DNA of 64,000 bases from Effrenium voratum (lineage: Eukaryota > Sar > Dinophyceae > Suessiales > Symbiodiniaceae): the NCBI GenBank assembly GCA_963377175.1, contig CAUJNA010001486.1, positions 1 through 64,000 on the forward strand, written 5' to 3'. A model generated the notes under the pieces. That model worked only from the letters and a program-made list of their open reading frames with translations, ran no database searches and had not been told where the DNA came from. The position numbers were made by a program, and so were the translations under genes. This document shows positions 11,185 through 20,639 of this stretch, piece by piece (position 1 is the stretch's first letter; the number at the start of each line of letters is the position of its first letter).

Positions 11185-11383
11185 AGAGCTCGGGACCAAT
11201 GCAGACTACGCCCCTTTGCACTGGAAAAGATGCGACATATCATTTCAAGTTTTATATCTGTATGAGTTTTGACTTTATACATGTCATTGGACTCTGGATG
11301 GTTTTTTCTATATGTGTTTGGAATTGGCTTGATCTTTTATAAAAGGATCCTTCCGGCCCGGGTTTCCAACTAATGAAAATAAG
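11185..11383 (+). repeat. Split direct repeat B1
   Basis: Starts AGAGCTCGGGACCAATGCAG eight bases after the pol stop codon and ends TAATGAAAATAAG. It is repeated at 11654-11853 with only a short difference (GGTTTTTTCTATATG against GGATATATACTATATG). It directly joins repeat A2. Confidence 0.85.
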
Positions 11384-11566
11384 TGTGCTACTCCCGATTT
11401 ATCGGGATGAACGCCTTATTTGAAAAAGTTGGAAACAACTTTTGAGTTGCAAAAGTTAGGGCCGGTTGTTGCCAATTTGTTCATCTCTTGTTGATCCGTA
11501 ACATTGGATCAAGTGGTGGGTGGGTGGGGCGCCTTTTGCCATTTCGCAATGGAATTATTTCGTTTG
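11383..11566 (+). repeat. Split direct repeat A2
   Basis: Second copy of A1, starting within the last base of B1 and ending ATTTCGTTTG. The B1-A2 junction is the expected circle-junction arrangement of split-direct-repeat YR elements. Confidence 0.85.
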
Positions 11567-11653
11567 CCCACCCCGTTTGCACTCCCGCCCGAAATTTTCT
11601 TATCTGTACGCCCGCTCTGGCCGGGCGCTTTTTCTCTAGCCTGACCCTGAGCC

Positions 11654-11853
11654 AGAGCTCGGGACCAATGCAGACTACGCCCCTTTGCACTGGAAAAGAT
11701 GCGACATATCATTTCAAGTTTTATATCTGTATGAGTTTTGACTTTATACATGTCATTGGACTCTGGATGGATATATACTATATGTGTTTGGAATTGGCTT
11801 GATCTTTTATAAAAGGATCCTTCCGGCCCGGGTTTCCAACTAATGAAAATAAG
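11654..11853 (+). repeat. Split direct repeat B2, right end of element 1
   Basis: Second copy of B1, preceded by an 87-bp linker (11567-11653) that is not repeated elsewhere. Its last bases TAATGAAAATAAG abut the fibre sequence GAACACGTCCTGGTCCGGGC of copy 2, which marks the right edge of the element. Confidence 0.85.
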
Positions 11854-13359
11854 AACACGTCCTGGTCCGGGCCCGTCCGGTAGGCCAGCAGCGCGCCCGC
11901 GATGGCCGCCTGTGTCTGCGTGTCCTGCGCGGTAGTCTCCCAACAGCGCGTCTACTTGTGAGGAGGTGTAGTAGGCCAGCAGCGCGGCCGTGATGGCGCT
12001 GGTCGTCTCCGTGTCCTGCGCCGTTCCGGTTCGGTAGTCTCCCAACAGAGTGTCCACTTGTGAGGAGGTGTAGTAGGCCAGCAAGGCTGCTGTTATAGCA
12101 GCGTCAGTGCCCGCCGTGGAGTAGCAGTCGGCCGTGATGCTCAGCGTGTCGTCGCCGTTGGCCAGCGCAGCAGAGAGAGGAGCCCCCAGATGCAGGTTGC
12201 GAACGACGTTGCTTCCGCGAAGGAGCTCCCAAGTCGTGAAGCCCGCCCAGGCCGGCGCGTTAACAACTCCGCTGCCGGAAAGCTGCAGGGCGGCGAGCTC
12301 CGCGAGGATTGCGTCGAGGGCGCTCTGGAGCGCGGTCTCGCTGGCTGAGAGCGCGGCGTTCGTGGCGTATGAGGCCAGCAGCGTCGCGTCGGCCTTGGCC
12401 CCCTGGAGCGCCGTGATGCTGGCGTCCCAGCTAGCAAGCTGCGCTGCGACGAAGGCCTCGGTGGCGAGACCCAGCAGGGCATTTGCTATCTTGGTGTCTA
12501 CCTCCAGCGGCGTGTCCAACCCGTCCACCGTGGAGAGCAGGGCGGCCAGCGCGCTGGCGTCCGCCTTGCCGAGGAGGGCGGCGTCCAGTGCCGTGGTGAC
12601 GGCGTCCAGGAGAGCGGCCGAGATCTTAGAGTCCACCACCGAGGAAGTGTCCACGGCCGACTGCAGGGCGTAAGCAGTCAGGGCGCTGTCTGCCTTGCCC
12701 GAGATGGAGGCGTCTCGGCTCGCAAGCTCGGAGGCCAGGCCGCGGCGGTGACGGCCCCCAGGAGAGCGTTGGCCACCTTGGTGTCCACCTCCAGCGGCGC
12801 GATCCTCGCCGCTATGTCTATGGTCCACCACCGTCTTGAGGCCGTAGTTGGCGGCCACCGTGGCCAGCGTGGCGTTGTTGGCCGAGGCAATGGAGCCGTT
12901 CATGGCCGCCGTGGTGCTGTAGTTGGACAGCTTCAGGTCCACGCTGTCCGGGGTGCTCTTAGTGGCCACCACGCCCTCCAGCACGTCGAAGGCCGACTGG
13001 TCTGCCTTGTTGGAGAGACCCGTGGTCAGCGAGCTCTGCAGCGCGGCGATGCTGCTTCCGTGCGCGGCCACCTGCCCGTCCGTGGTGGCCAGGGCCGCCG
13101 CCGTTGCTAGGGGCGCAATTGCCGGCGCCAGCGCGCTGCTGTCCAGCTTGGAGGCCAGCTCTGCGGTGACTCTATCGTCCAGGGACTGGATGGCAGCCGC
13201 GTTGTTGCCGGAGGCTGCCGTGTTCACCGCCAGGTCCGTTACTTGCGCATAAGGCGTGAGAGCCAGGGCCAGCTGCCCTGCGGTGACGTGCGTGCCGTCA
13301 GTCACCTCTCCGTTGTCCAGGACCTCCGGGATGTTGCCCGTGACAGGTCCTTCAAACAT
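11854..13359 (-). pseudogene. Fibre gene copy 2, N-terminal part only
   Basis: Starts at ATG 13359-13357 with MFEGPVTGNIPEVLDNGEV and follows copy 1 through the Ala-rich helical repeats, NAPAWAGFTTWELLRGSNV and at least two YYTSSQVDALLGDYRT-type repeats. It stops at 11854 where the right end of YR element 1 begins. The middle domains, beta repeats and S74-like end are missing and are not found on the far side of the element, because the sequence beyond 4766 is the 5' flank of copy 1. A frameshift lies near 12700-12890. The 5' flank resembles that of copy 1, so copies 1 and 2 form one subgroup and copies 3 and 4 another. Confidence 0.65.
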
Positions 13360-13399
13360 GTTTACATATGTTTTCGCCGACGCCTTAGTCCAGTAGGCG

Positions 13400-13790
13400 T
13401 CGGCCAAGGAGCTAAGCGCTTGTTGGTACGTCAAACGTACCTCACAGGTCCTTCGTGGCATTCCGGCCGTTCGGAGAAGTTTCCTTGTAATCCTCGTGAT
13501 TCGGGGGTAGTGCGTTTGACGCACCACCCCCTCACAGGCGTCACCGCTTGTTGGTGCGTTAAACGCACCAACCCCTCTTCGGCACAAGTTTCCGCAAGTA
13601 CGTGTCACAGTCCGTGGGTGACCTTGAAAGCACAAGCAACACTTGTTGGTTTTGGAGCGAGGCCGGCTCCGCGACTTCAGTCTTGGAGCGAGGCCGGCTC
13701 CCGGCTTCGGTCTTGGAGCGAGGCCGGCTCCGCGGCTTCGGTCCCGCACCAGGCCCGCACCAGGCCCGCACCAGGCCCGCACCAGGTTTT
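13400..13790. repeat. Hairpin and tandem repeats upstream of fibre copy 2
   Basis: Three palindromes (GGTACGT-CAA-ACGTACC near 13435, GTGCGT-TTG-ACGCAC near 13512, and TTGGTGCGTT-A-AACGCACCAA near 13550) are followed by a stretch shared with copy 1 (CACAGTCCGTGGGTGACCTT), three 30-bp CGAGGCCGGCTCC repeats, and five short CCCGCACCAGG repeats. Confidence 0.65.
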
Positions 13791-13854
13791 TTCCGAAGTG
13801 GCTGCAGACACTGCTTCGTAGTTGGTGATAACATACGAGACATCATCAGCTGCG

Positions 13855-14420
13855 TGCCTCCATGTCGGCGGGCTGGCGAGGCTCTGCCGGGCAGGTTCGC
13901 CGAAACTTTAGACAGCCCCCCGCAGGACAACTGGAAAAACAATTCACAGTTGTCCCCCCACAGGACAACTGGAATTTTTTTTTCACAGTTGTCCCCCCAC
14001 AGGACCACTGGATTTTTTTTTTCACAGTTGTCGGCTTAGACGACAACCTCGACATTTTTTTCCTGGGAAGAATCCCGACCTTGGCGCGGGCTCGGCAGGA
14101 GGCTTCTATGCCAGGCAGGTGGCGCGGCCGGGTGGCGTGTCAGGCGGCGCGGCTGTGATGCTCGAGAAGTGCCTCGGTCTGAAAACAGGCACGGACCATT
14201 TTTTGGTTGCTGCCCGCGTGGAGTTCGGAACTGGAAATGACCCATTTTTTGGGACATGCCCGCGTGGAGTTCAGCTAAGAGTCGTTGGGCGAACCCGTCG
14301 GGCTGTGGCTCCGATGCCGGGCAGGTGGTGCGGCCGGGGCTTCGATGCCAGGCAGTGCGGCGGGGAGGCTTCGATGCCAGGCAGGTGGTGCGGCCGGGTG
14401 TCCACGAGACAATGATCCAC
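13855..14420. repeat. Mosaic repeat module with CAGTTGTCC hairpins
   Basis: Contains imperfect and perfect copies of CAGTTGTCC...GGACAACTGG stems with poly-T between them, and GC-rich units such as ATGCCAGGCAGGTGGCGCGG. The same modules recur, in other orders, at 32100-33000 and 33640-33890. No gene. Confidence 0.6.
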
Positions 14421-14479
14421 GCTGTGCTGGGAACCTTGCATTTGTGACATTGGTGCCACCAATGTCAAGGAAAACGAGG

Positions 14480-14700
14480 TTGGGCGAGCCAGTACTCATT
14501 GGGCCCCCAAAAAAAAGAAAGTAGACAACAACAACACCCAACTCCAAAGCTGACTTCGCCCCCCGGAAGCTGACTCAGGCCCCGCCCTCCAAAAAAAAGA
14601 AAGTAGACAACAACAACCCCACTTCAAAGCTGACTTGCCTCATTCCCGCAGACCCAACTTGCCTCCATTCCCCGCAGACCCAACCCGGAAGCTGACTCAT
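14480..14700. repeat. Short inverted version of the 30.5-31.8 kb repeat array
   Basis: Two units with AAAGAAAGTAGACAACAACA and flanking CCCAACTCCAAAGCTGACT-type sequence are the reverse complement of the unit repeated many times at 30480-31300 and 31690-31795. Confidence 0.7.
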
Positions 14701-14855
14701 TTGACCTCGTCCTGCAAAGGATTCGAAATCTAAAACGCTGCGTGCAGGCGTGGCTGCAAAATTTACCCCTAGACATGCGCCGCAATTTGGCTCCAGGTTG
14801 CATTTCAAGCGATGTCAAGCTTTGCCAAAGGAAACCCTTTTCCCTTTTTTTTGGG
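14700..14855. repeat. Partial copy of the long palindromic element
   Basis: GACCTCGTCCTGCAAAGGAT through GCATTTCAAGCGATGTCAAG and the AAACCCTTTTCCC end match the left arm and spacer of the 589-bp palindrome at 34325-34913. Only about half an element is present. Confidence 0.7.
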
Positions 14856-15156
14856 ACCTCGAATTTCGCAGGTCAAATGCTGGACGGATGCTGAGCTTGG
14901 CCTTCGACGGGCTGCCACATGTACAGGGCGCGTGCCCTGCCGCGCAGACGGCAAGCGCCTTCGGGGGGGCAGGCCTTTGCGGGCACGCAGACCCTGTAGG
15001 CGCTGTGTGGCGACTGCCACAGCGAGAAGACGCTGAGAGAGAGCAAGCTAAAGAGCCATGGAGCTCCATTGTCTTTAAGGCGCGGCGGCGTTCCGCAAGA
15101 AGGACGCTGGCCAACGCCCCTTCCCCACTGTGCCGGCGGCGTGAAGCCCGTGGACG

Positions 15157-15175
15157 GCGTGGGGGGGGGGGGGGT

Positions 15176-15206
<31 letters not shown>

Positions 15207-15281
15207 GGGGGGGGGGGTGGGGTGGGGTGCGGGGGGTGGGGGGGGGGTGGGGGGGGGGGGGGGGTGGGGGGGGGGGGGGGA
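15157..15281. repeat. Long poly-G tract with scattered T
   Basis: About 125 bases of almost pure G with single T interruptions, followed by A7. A copy of GAAGCCCGTGGACGGCGTG precedes it and GCCCGTGGACGGCGTG follows it, so the tract lies between short direct repeats. It could form G-quadruplexes. Long reading frames across it are composition artefacts, and its length may be unreliable in the assembly. Confidence 0.8.
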
Positions 15282-15299
15282 AAAAAAGCCCGTGGACGG

Positions 15300-16002
15300 C
15301 GTGCTGCGGACCTGCTTTGTGGAGGGCAGTCCTGCCCAAACACACGCAGAACTCTCGCACCTTGGCGGAAATGCCAGCTCCTCAGTCGTGGCGCAGCATG
15401 GCGTCAGGCCAGCTGCCGGAACACGCAGAGTGGTTGCCTTAAAGGCCTCTGAGCCTGACAAAAAACGGGGTTTGGGGGGCGCAGCCGCAAAACACGCTAG
15501 TCTCCCCGAGGGGACTTGCACGTGTGATCGGGGAGAACAGGAATCGAAGGTGTAAAAAGCTCTTCCCGGCCAACACGCACAGATCCCGAGACTGCGCGGC
15601 CGAGCAAAAACTGGACGTAAAAAAAAAGCTGGGCAAGACAACAACAGCAGATCACGGAGGCCGCGGACGGCGGCGCCCGGGCTTACACGGCGGAGGGAGC
15701 CGCTTGCCTACGCGCTGCTCTCGCGCGCGGACAGTAACCCGGCGGCCAGCGCTACTCTCCCAGCAAGGACTTCGCAAGACCAGGTCACTCGGTGGTCAGC
15801 GCCCAGCATCGGAACTCAGGACAAGGTGGAGACGCTCCTGCGCGAGCGCAGAGGGGCCTGGAGCCTTCCAGCTGCTCTGCGAGGAGGACGTGCTGGTCGT
15901 GCGTGCGATGGCGCTGGGGAGTCTCCAAGCAGGCTAGGAAGGCTAGGAGTGCAGTGGCGGGCAGGCGTACGCCGAACAGACTTTTTTTTCGCCCGCCCTC
16001 TC
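15300..16002. other. No recognisable gene
   Basis: Reading frames here are short and show no family motif. Nothing repeated within the window was noticed. Confidence 0.4.
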
Positions 16003-16905
16003 TCTGTTATTTGTGAAATCTAAAACCGCTCACAGCGCATCTTCAGAGGTTATTATTCAGCAAATGTGGATTCTGCGAAAATTTGGTGGTTTTTCGCGGT
16101 GCGGCCACAGCCCTTCTGCTTGCACTTCTGCAAGGGTTTTCAGCTTGCTTCAATATGCAGGCAAAACGGGTCCTAGTCGCATTCTGTGCGTCTCGGAAGT
16201 TTAAGTTGCCCGGGCTTAAAGTGCTGTTTCTGGCCTTGTAAGTGCGTTTCTGTTGCGGAGCTTTGTGGCTCGAAGAGCATGATAAGTGCTTTCTAAGCGC
16301 AACGGTAACTCAGAGCAGAAGGGTGGAATTCTCTTGGCCTCATTTGCTGCATGTGAGCCTTGGGTTGCATTGCTGTGCTGGGTTCGGGCAGCCGCAGATG
16401 GGCCAGCGCGTTTACTTCAGCTGCCACCTTCCGGAACTTGCGTAACGCAAAAGGACGAATGGGGAAGATCAAGCTTTTCCCCACGCCTGAGTACACCAGC
16501 AAGCAAGCCTCGGACCCCGTGGTGCCCCTGGTGCCATGCACGGGCATCTTCCTTGGGCCCAGCAAGTCGGGCAAAACTGTGGCGCTCATCAGTCTCATCC
16601 TGGAGCAGTACAAGGGCGTGTTTGAGCGGAACTACGTTTTCAGCCCAAGCGTCAACATCGATGATGGCTGGATCCCCGTCAAGAAGTACATCGAGCAGGA
16701 CCTGGGGGTGAACACGGAGCGTGAGCAGGCTTACTGGGACGAGTGGGATGAGTCCGCCTTGCGGCGCATCATCCAGCAGCAGCGCAAGATCACGGAAGCG
16801 TCCAAGAAGTTGGAAACGAAGAAACTGTACCAGGTGCTTGTAGTCATCGACGACTTTGCTGACACGCCGCAACTCCACAAGCCGCATGGCGCGCTTGACA
16901 CGCTC
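16003..16905 (+). repeat. Left copy of an inverted repeat carrying the packaging ATPase
   Basis: The sequence from CTCTGTTATTTGTGAAATCT to the HGALDT codons of the ATPase reappears inverted at 29398-30268. It includes about 450 bp of 5' flank, so it is a segmental copy and not only gene similarity. The copies differ by substitutions and small indels. Confidence 0.8.
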
Positions 16906-17275
16906 TTCATCCGAGGCCGTCACATGCAGATCAGCACCTGGGTGAGCTCGCAGAAGCTGAGGCTCATCAGCGCAGCCGTGCGGGTCAACATGCAAGTCCT
17001 CTGCTGCTGGAGGCTGCGCAATCAGCACGAGCTGGACGCCGTCATCGAGGAGCTGAGCGCCCTGCTGTCGAAGGAGCAGCTGTGCCGGCTGATGAGCAGG
17101 CGACCCGAGAACCTTACAGCTTCCTCTTCGTGTACTACCTGAAACCGAAGAACGAAATGTTCTACAAGCGCTTCAAAGAGCGTTTCGCGCTTGAAAAAGA
17201 CGCCGATGGGAGCGGCGCTCAGCTTCCTGGGCCAGAAGCTGTTCGCCAGCTCCACGCTGATCAACGCGAAGTGTG
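16459..17275 (+). pseudogene. Polinton/PLV-type DNA-packaging ATPase (FtsK-HerA/A32-like), one frameshift
   Basis: From ATG 16459 (MGKIKLFPTPEYTS) the frame encodes a P-loop NTPase: IFLGPSKSGKTVALISLIL is Walker A, YVFSPSVNIDDGW is a conserved strand and loop, and YQVLVVIDDFADTPQL is Walker B. TLFIRGRHMQISTWVSSQ is the sensor region and VLCCWRLRNQHELDAVIEEL follows it. This set is typical of the A32-like packaging ATPases of Polintons, virophages and nucleocytoviruses, which pump DNA into the capsid. The frame closes at 17142, but the expected C terminus (ATREPYSFLFVYYLKPKNEM) continues in another frame from about 17098 to 17275, so a single shift near 17098 breaks it. Length and motifs are otherwise complete. 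It is followed by a capsid fragment, consistent with a PLV gene cluster. Confidence 0.75.
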
Positions 17276-17355
17276 AGAACATCTCCTGCTGCACCTCCGT
17301 CGCAGCCGTCCAGCCGCCCGTCGTCCGCCGGACGGGCGGCTTCCTAAAGAAAAGG

Positions 17356-17559
17356 ATGACGACGATCTACGTGGACAGCCGCAAGAGGGTGGCCGGCTCA
17401 GACAGCGACTTTGAGGTCGACCTAGGAGAGTCGCTGCACTTGCAGAGCGACGCCCGGCTGGCCGTCTACAAGATCCGCTTGGCCGACAGCTTCCTGTCCA
17501 CGGACCGCGGCCGCTACCTCCACTGGGTCGACGCCGCGCTCGGCACGCGACCCCCGTGA
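17356..17559 (+). pseudogene. Minor-capsid (penton)-like protein, N-terminal fragment
   Basis: ATG 17356 begins MTTIYVDSRKRVAGSDSDFE, followed by a VDLGESLHL strand and RLAVYKIRLADSFL. The pattern TxYVDSRxR-x-(G)-S-x-S-DFxxxL followed by a short strand is the N-terminal signature I associate with minor-capsid/penton-like proteins of Polinton-like viruses. Only 67 codons remain before a TGA at 17557-17559, far short of a capsid protein, and I find no continuation. The frame is open upstream to 17191, giving MGAALSFLGQKLFASSTLIN; that part may be a separate short gene between ATPase and capsid. Assignment rests on the N-terminal signature and on position after the ATPase. Confidence 0.5.
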
Positions 17560-18400
17560 TGTTGCGTTGATCCCCAGGCCCCCCCAGGTAGGTTGAGGTG
17601 TCCCCGATCCGTGCCCCCCTGTAGCACCTCCATCGGCGAGAGGTTGGGTCGTCGCGTGTCAAAACCACGATTTTACATGGAAAGTCTACGAGGGCTCACC
17701 CTTGAAAAATTGGCATATTGCCCTGATTTGTTTTTTTGGCAAGAAACCTTCCCACACCGGCCGCAAAACGCGATCGGGGGCTGAAGGGCAGCGGCTGGTG
17801 AGGGAAGGGTGAGCAAGCGCAGAGCACAGCTTTCTTTGCCGGCAGCAGGCGATCGGGTGGTGCCAGGGATTGGCTGGCGGGGGAGGCGGGTGGCGACGGA
17901 CGGCCACGGAGCAAGCGGCGGAGGCGCTGAGCAAGCGCCAAAAAGGCTGCCAAGCAGGCAGCTGGATCCGCGCTGTGGCTGGGTGCTGGCCACAGGTGCT
18001 GGCCACAGATGCTGGCCACAGGTGACGACAGGCTCCCTGGCCGCCATTTTATGCCTTTTTTTGGGAACAGGGGAATAAACAGGATGCGTTTGGGGGAACA
18101 CGGGCAACAAAGGAAACTATGTGATGTGCAGTTTTTTTTGCGCGTCTGCGAGCCAAATGTGCTTATTTTTCACACAAAAAACATGTCTCGGCGAGTTGTG
18201 TGGTGCTTGCAGTCTCATCTGTCAGTCCTGGTTGTGCTGGGTGCCCTGGGGTCCCTGAAATCCCCGGGGTCCCTGAAGTCCCTGGGGTCCCTGGGGTCCC
18301 TGAGGTCCCTGGGATCTCCCGGTCCGTTCTCTCCACGCCTTGGCGGGTTTTTCCGGGCGTGTTCTTTTACGTCGGCAATCCACGACCAAAAGAACGCCGG
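17560..18400. other. No recognisable gene; short repeats
   Basis: GC-rich sequence with a repeated GCTGGCCACAG at about 17987-18020 and a short run of the 9-bp GGGTCCCTG repeat at 18230-18315. No family motif seen on either strand. Confidence 0.4.
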
Positions 18401-18401
18401 T

Positions 18402-19097
18402 TTAGAATGGACAGGAGTCCCCACCCGTGCCGGGCTTCACCTGTAGATCCCTCACTTCCAACACCAAACCACACTGCTTACCCATGATCCAGACTTGCCT
18501 GGCCTCGACGCGGGCCTGGCGCTCGCAGCCGGCAAGGGCCTCGGGCCTTTGGATCTTGTTGCCGTCGGTGTCCCAGAAACGGACGTTCCGTGCGTCCAGC
18601 TTGCACTTCAGGAAGGTGGCGCCCTGCCAGGACTCTTTGAGGCAGCTCTGCCACCTGTCTTTTGCATCGCCGCAGTCGCCCCAGATGCGGTTGGACCGCA
18701 AAGACAGCTCGTTGACGCACTTCTTCTCGAAGTCATCCCAGGCCCCCCAGGCCTCGGAGCCTCTCTCCATGGCAAGGCACACGTTCTGCCTGGGTCCTTG
18801 GTCCTCGCCAAAGCTGCTGGGCTCCCACAGCATGTGGGTCCACTCGGATTGCCAGACTATGGGCTTCCCCTCGCACCTCAAGGGCGCCGAGAGGTCTGCA
18901 CCTCCCCGACTGTCATGTTGCTGGCGATGGCAGTTAATTTGACTGGGTTGCCGGTCTCTTTTCTTATAGGGCGGACAAAACAAACGGTCCGACCAAAGTG
19001 TCGGCCCCAGATCAAGCGGCTCGAGAGCCATTTCCGGAAAAGGGGTGTTTTTTGTCATTTTTTCCGGAAACTCTTTTTTTGCACGGGTTTTGCGCAC
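18402..19097 (-). CDS. Possible viral ssDNA-binding-type protein (DUF5871-like)
   Basis: A minus-strand frame of 231 codons. From about residue 70 the order of features is CEGKPIVWQSEWTHMLWEP, an acidic helical block (AWGAWDDFEKKCVNEL), SCLKESWQGATFLKCKLDA, VRFWDTDGNKIQRPEAL and the terminal ARQVWIMGKQCGLVLEVRD. This matches my memory of a family common in dinoflagellate and nucleocytovirus/PLV genomes that ends with a W-x-M-G-x-x-(F/C)GL...(D/Q)-x-x-V pattern and is suspected to bind single-stranded DNA. The first 60 residues or so are probably not part of the protein. It lies 1.3 kb from the ATPase and on the other strand, so a shared virus is plausible but not shown. A search with a profile of that family would settle it. 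Confidence 0.4.
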   Translation of the reverse strand: MRKTRAKKEFPEKMTKNTPFPEMALEPLDLGPTLWSDRLFCPPYKKRDRQPSQINCHRQQHDSRGGADLSAPLRCEGKPIVWQSEWTHMLWEPSSFGEDQGPRQNVCLAMERGSEAWGAWDDFEKKCVNELSLRSNRIWGDCGDAKDRWQSCLKESWQGATFLKCKLDARNVRFWDTDGNKIQRPEALAGCERQARVEARQVWIMGKQCGLVLEVRDLQVKPGTGGDSCPF

Positions 19098-19099
19098 AA

Positions 19100-19770
19100 A
19101 AAAATGACAGGTTCTTGCTGTTGTTTCTCACGGTTTTACGTTGTCGGGTGTGAGCACTTGCCGCAGCCTTTTGGGGACACTTTTGGGTCCGGGGCGGTGG
19201 GGGGGGAACCGCTCGCGGGTGCAAGGCGTGGTTTCGACCCCACGTACAGTGTGCCGGCCATGTGGAGTTGGAGAACGGCGTCCCGCAACAGGCTTTGTGA
19301 CCTCGAGATCTACCGCCTGGGCCTTCGCTTGGCTGTTTGCGCTGTCACTGCCAAGCCCAACTGATCTTGGAGGTTTGGGCCCAACAAGCCTTGCTTCTCG
19401 TGCCAAGGCTTGTTTAACCGCGGGATCTACATTGCCCGGACCTTTTGCTGTTTCCGTTGCCGTCGCCAAGTGCAGCTGATCTTTTGAGGTGATCCGTGAG
19501 GCTCTTGCTCAACTCACCGTCTGTCAGGCTCCCTTTATGTTTGACCCGCCGAGCAATCACGTCACATGCCAGGCGCCAGGATCCACTGCGACGTGCAGAT
19601 CTTCTCGCGGTGCGGCCCTTTGGAGTTTTTTTTTTTTTTTTTTTCACATTTTGTTTGGCCGCTTGCAAGGTGGATCCACAATTCGTTCTACAGGACTCCT
19701 GTGCAGGTTGCGCGGCGTTTTCATGGTCTGGTCCAATTTGCCAAGTTGACCTGGTGAGGCCACGTGGATC
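19100..19770. other. No recognisable gene
   Basis: Contains a poly-T run at about 19624-19643. No family motif or tandem repeat noticed. Confidence 0.4.
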
Positions 19771-19774
19771 TTCC

Positions 19775-19960
19775 TGTGTTTGTGGGTCTCTAGGGTCCCT
19801 AGGGTCCCTGGGGTCCCTGAAGGTTCCCTAGCGTTCTTGACGCAAGCATCCGTCAATCTGAAGCGTCGTTGGAAACCCTGCGGACCCCAGGGGACGCCAG
19901 GGACCCTAGGGACCCTAGGGACCTTAGGGACCCGGGGACACCCTGTGGTACCTGGGGTGA
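19775..19960. repeat. 9-bp GGGACCCTA/GGGTCCCTA repeats, opposed blocks
   Basis: A block of AGGGTCCCT units at 19789-19830 is followed by a block of AGGGACCCT units (reverse complement) at 19885-19940, which makes an inverted pair. Translated frames look collagen-like (GVPGVP), but this follows from the 9-bp period. Confidence 0.75.
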
Positions 19961-20039
19961 CAAGGTGGGGTGCAACGAACATTCCTGCGGTCAATTGCAG
20001 GTTTTTTGCTGGAAGCGACTTGTGAAGTGGTTTTTGATC

Positions 20040-20560
20040 ATGTATCGGTTTCAGTAGATACAGATCTATTTATTTGTGTACATTCATAGATTTATCAATT
20101 TATAGATCTTTATATTATTATATTTCTAGATTTGTAGATCTATACATTCATAGATTTTTAGATTTGTAGATTTATCAATTTATAGATCGATTTTTGATTA
20201 TATTTCTAGATTTGTAGATCTATACATTCATATATTTTTCGATTTGTAGATTTATCAATTTATAGATCTTTATATTATTATATTTCTAGATTTGTAGATC
20301 TATACATTCATAGATTTTTAGATTTGTAGATTTATCAATTTATAGATCTTTACATTATTATATTTCTAGATTTGTAGATCTATACATTCATACATTTTTA
20401 GATTTGTAGATTTATCAATTTATAGATCTTTACATTATTAGATTTCTAGATTTGTAGATCTATACATTCATACATGTTTAGATTTGTAGATTTATCCTTT
20501 TTATAGATCTGTACATTATTAGATTTCTAGATTTGCAGATTTTTAGACTGATAGTCTACG
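20040..20560. repeat. 80-bp AT-rich satellite, about six copies
   Basis: The marker TATTTCTAGATTTGTAGATC starts at 20121, 20201, 20281 and 20361, and as GATTTCTAGA at 20441 and 20522. The period is exactly 80 until a one-base shift at the end. It is strikingly AT-rich compared with its GC-rich surroundings and is flanked on both sides by the 9-bp GGGACCC repeats. Confidence 0.9.
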
Positions 20561-20639
20561 TTGCTTTGGTTTGCGTAGCAGAACGACTTTGTTCAATGGA
20601 GGTTCAAGGCACGCCACTTCCCAGAGGCTCCCCCCTTCC

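Larger units (their letters stand above)
4766..11853 (+). mobile_element. YR retrotransposon with split direct repeats (DIRS/Ngaro-like), element 1
   Basis: The ends have the arrangement A1 (4766-4950) ... B1 (11185-11383), A2 (11383-11566), an 87-bp linker, B2 (11654-11853). Each A and B pair is nearly identical. Split direct repeats of this A1-body-B1A2B2 form are characteristic of Ngaro-like tyrosine-recombinase retrotransposons, which integrate through a circular intermediate without an integrase. The body encodes a tyrosine recombinase (4966-7050) and a decayed RT/RNase H polyprotein (about 7629-11177). The recombinase is upstream of RT, unlike classical DIRS, Ngaro and PAT elements. On the right, B2 abuts fibre copy 2, which is cut exactly at this point. 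The near-identity of the repeats next to the ruined pol suggests either moderate age or conversion between the repeats. Confidence 0.8.

Noticed and set aside
14815..15644. Pro-rich and Gly-rich proteins across the poly-G tract
   Set aside because: Homopolymer translation, with no start context or conserved domain.
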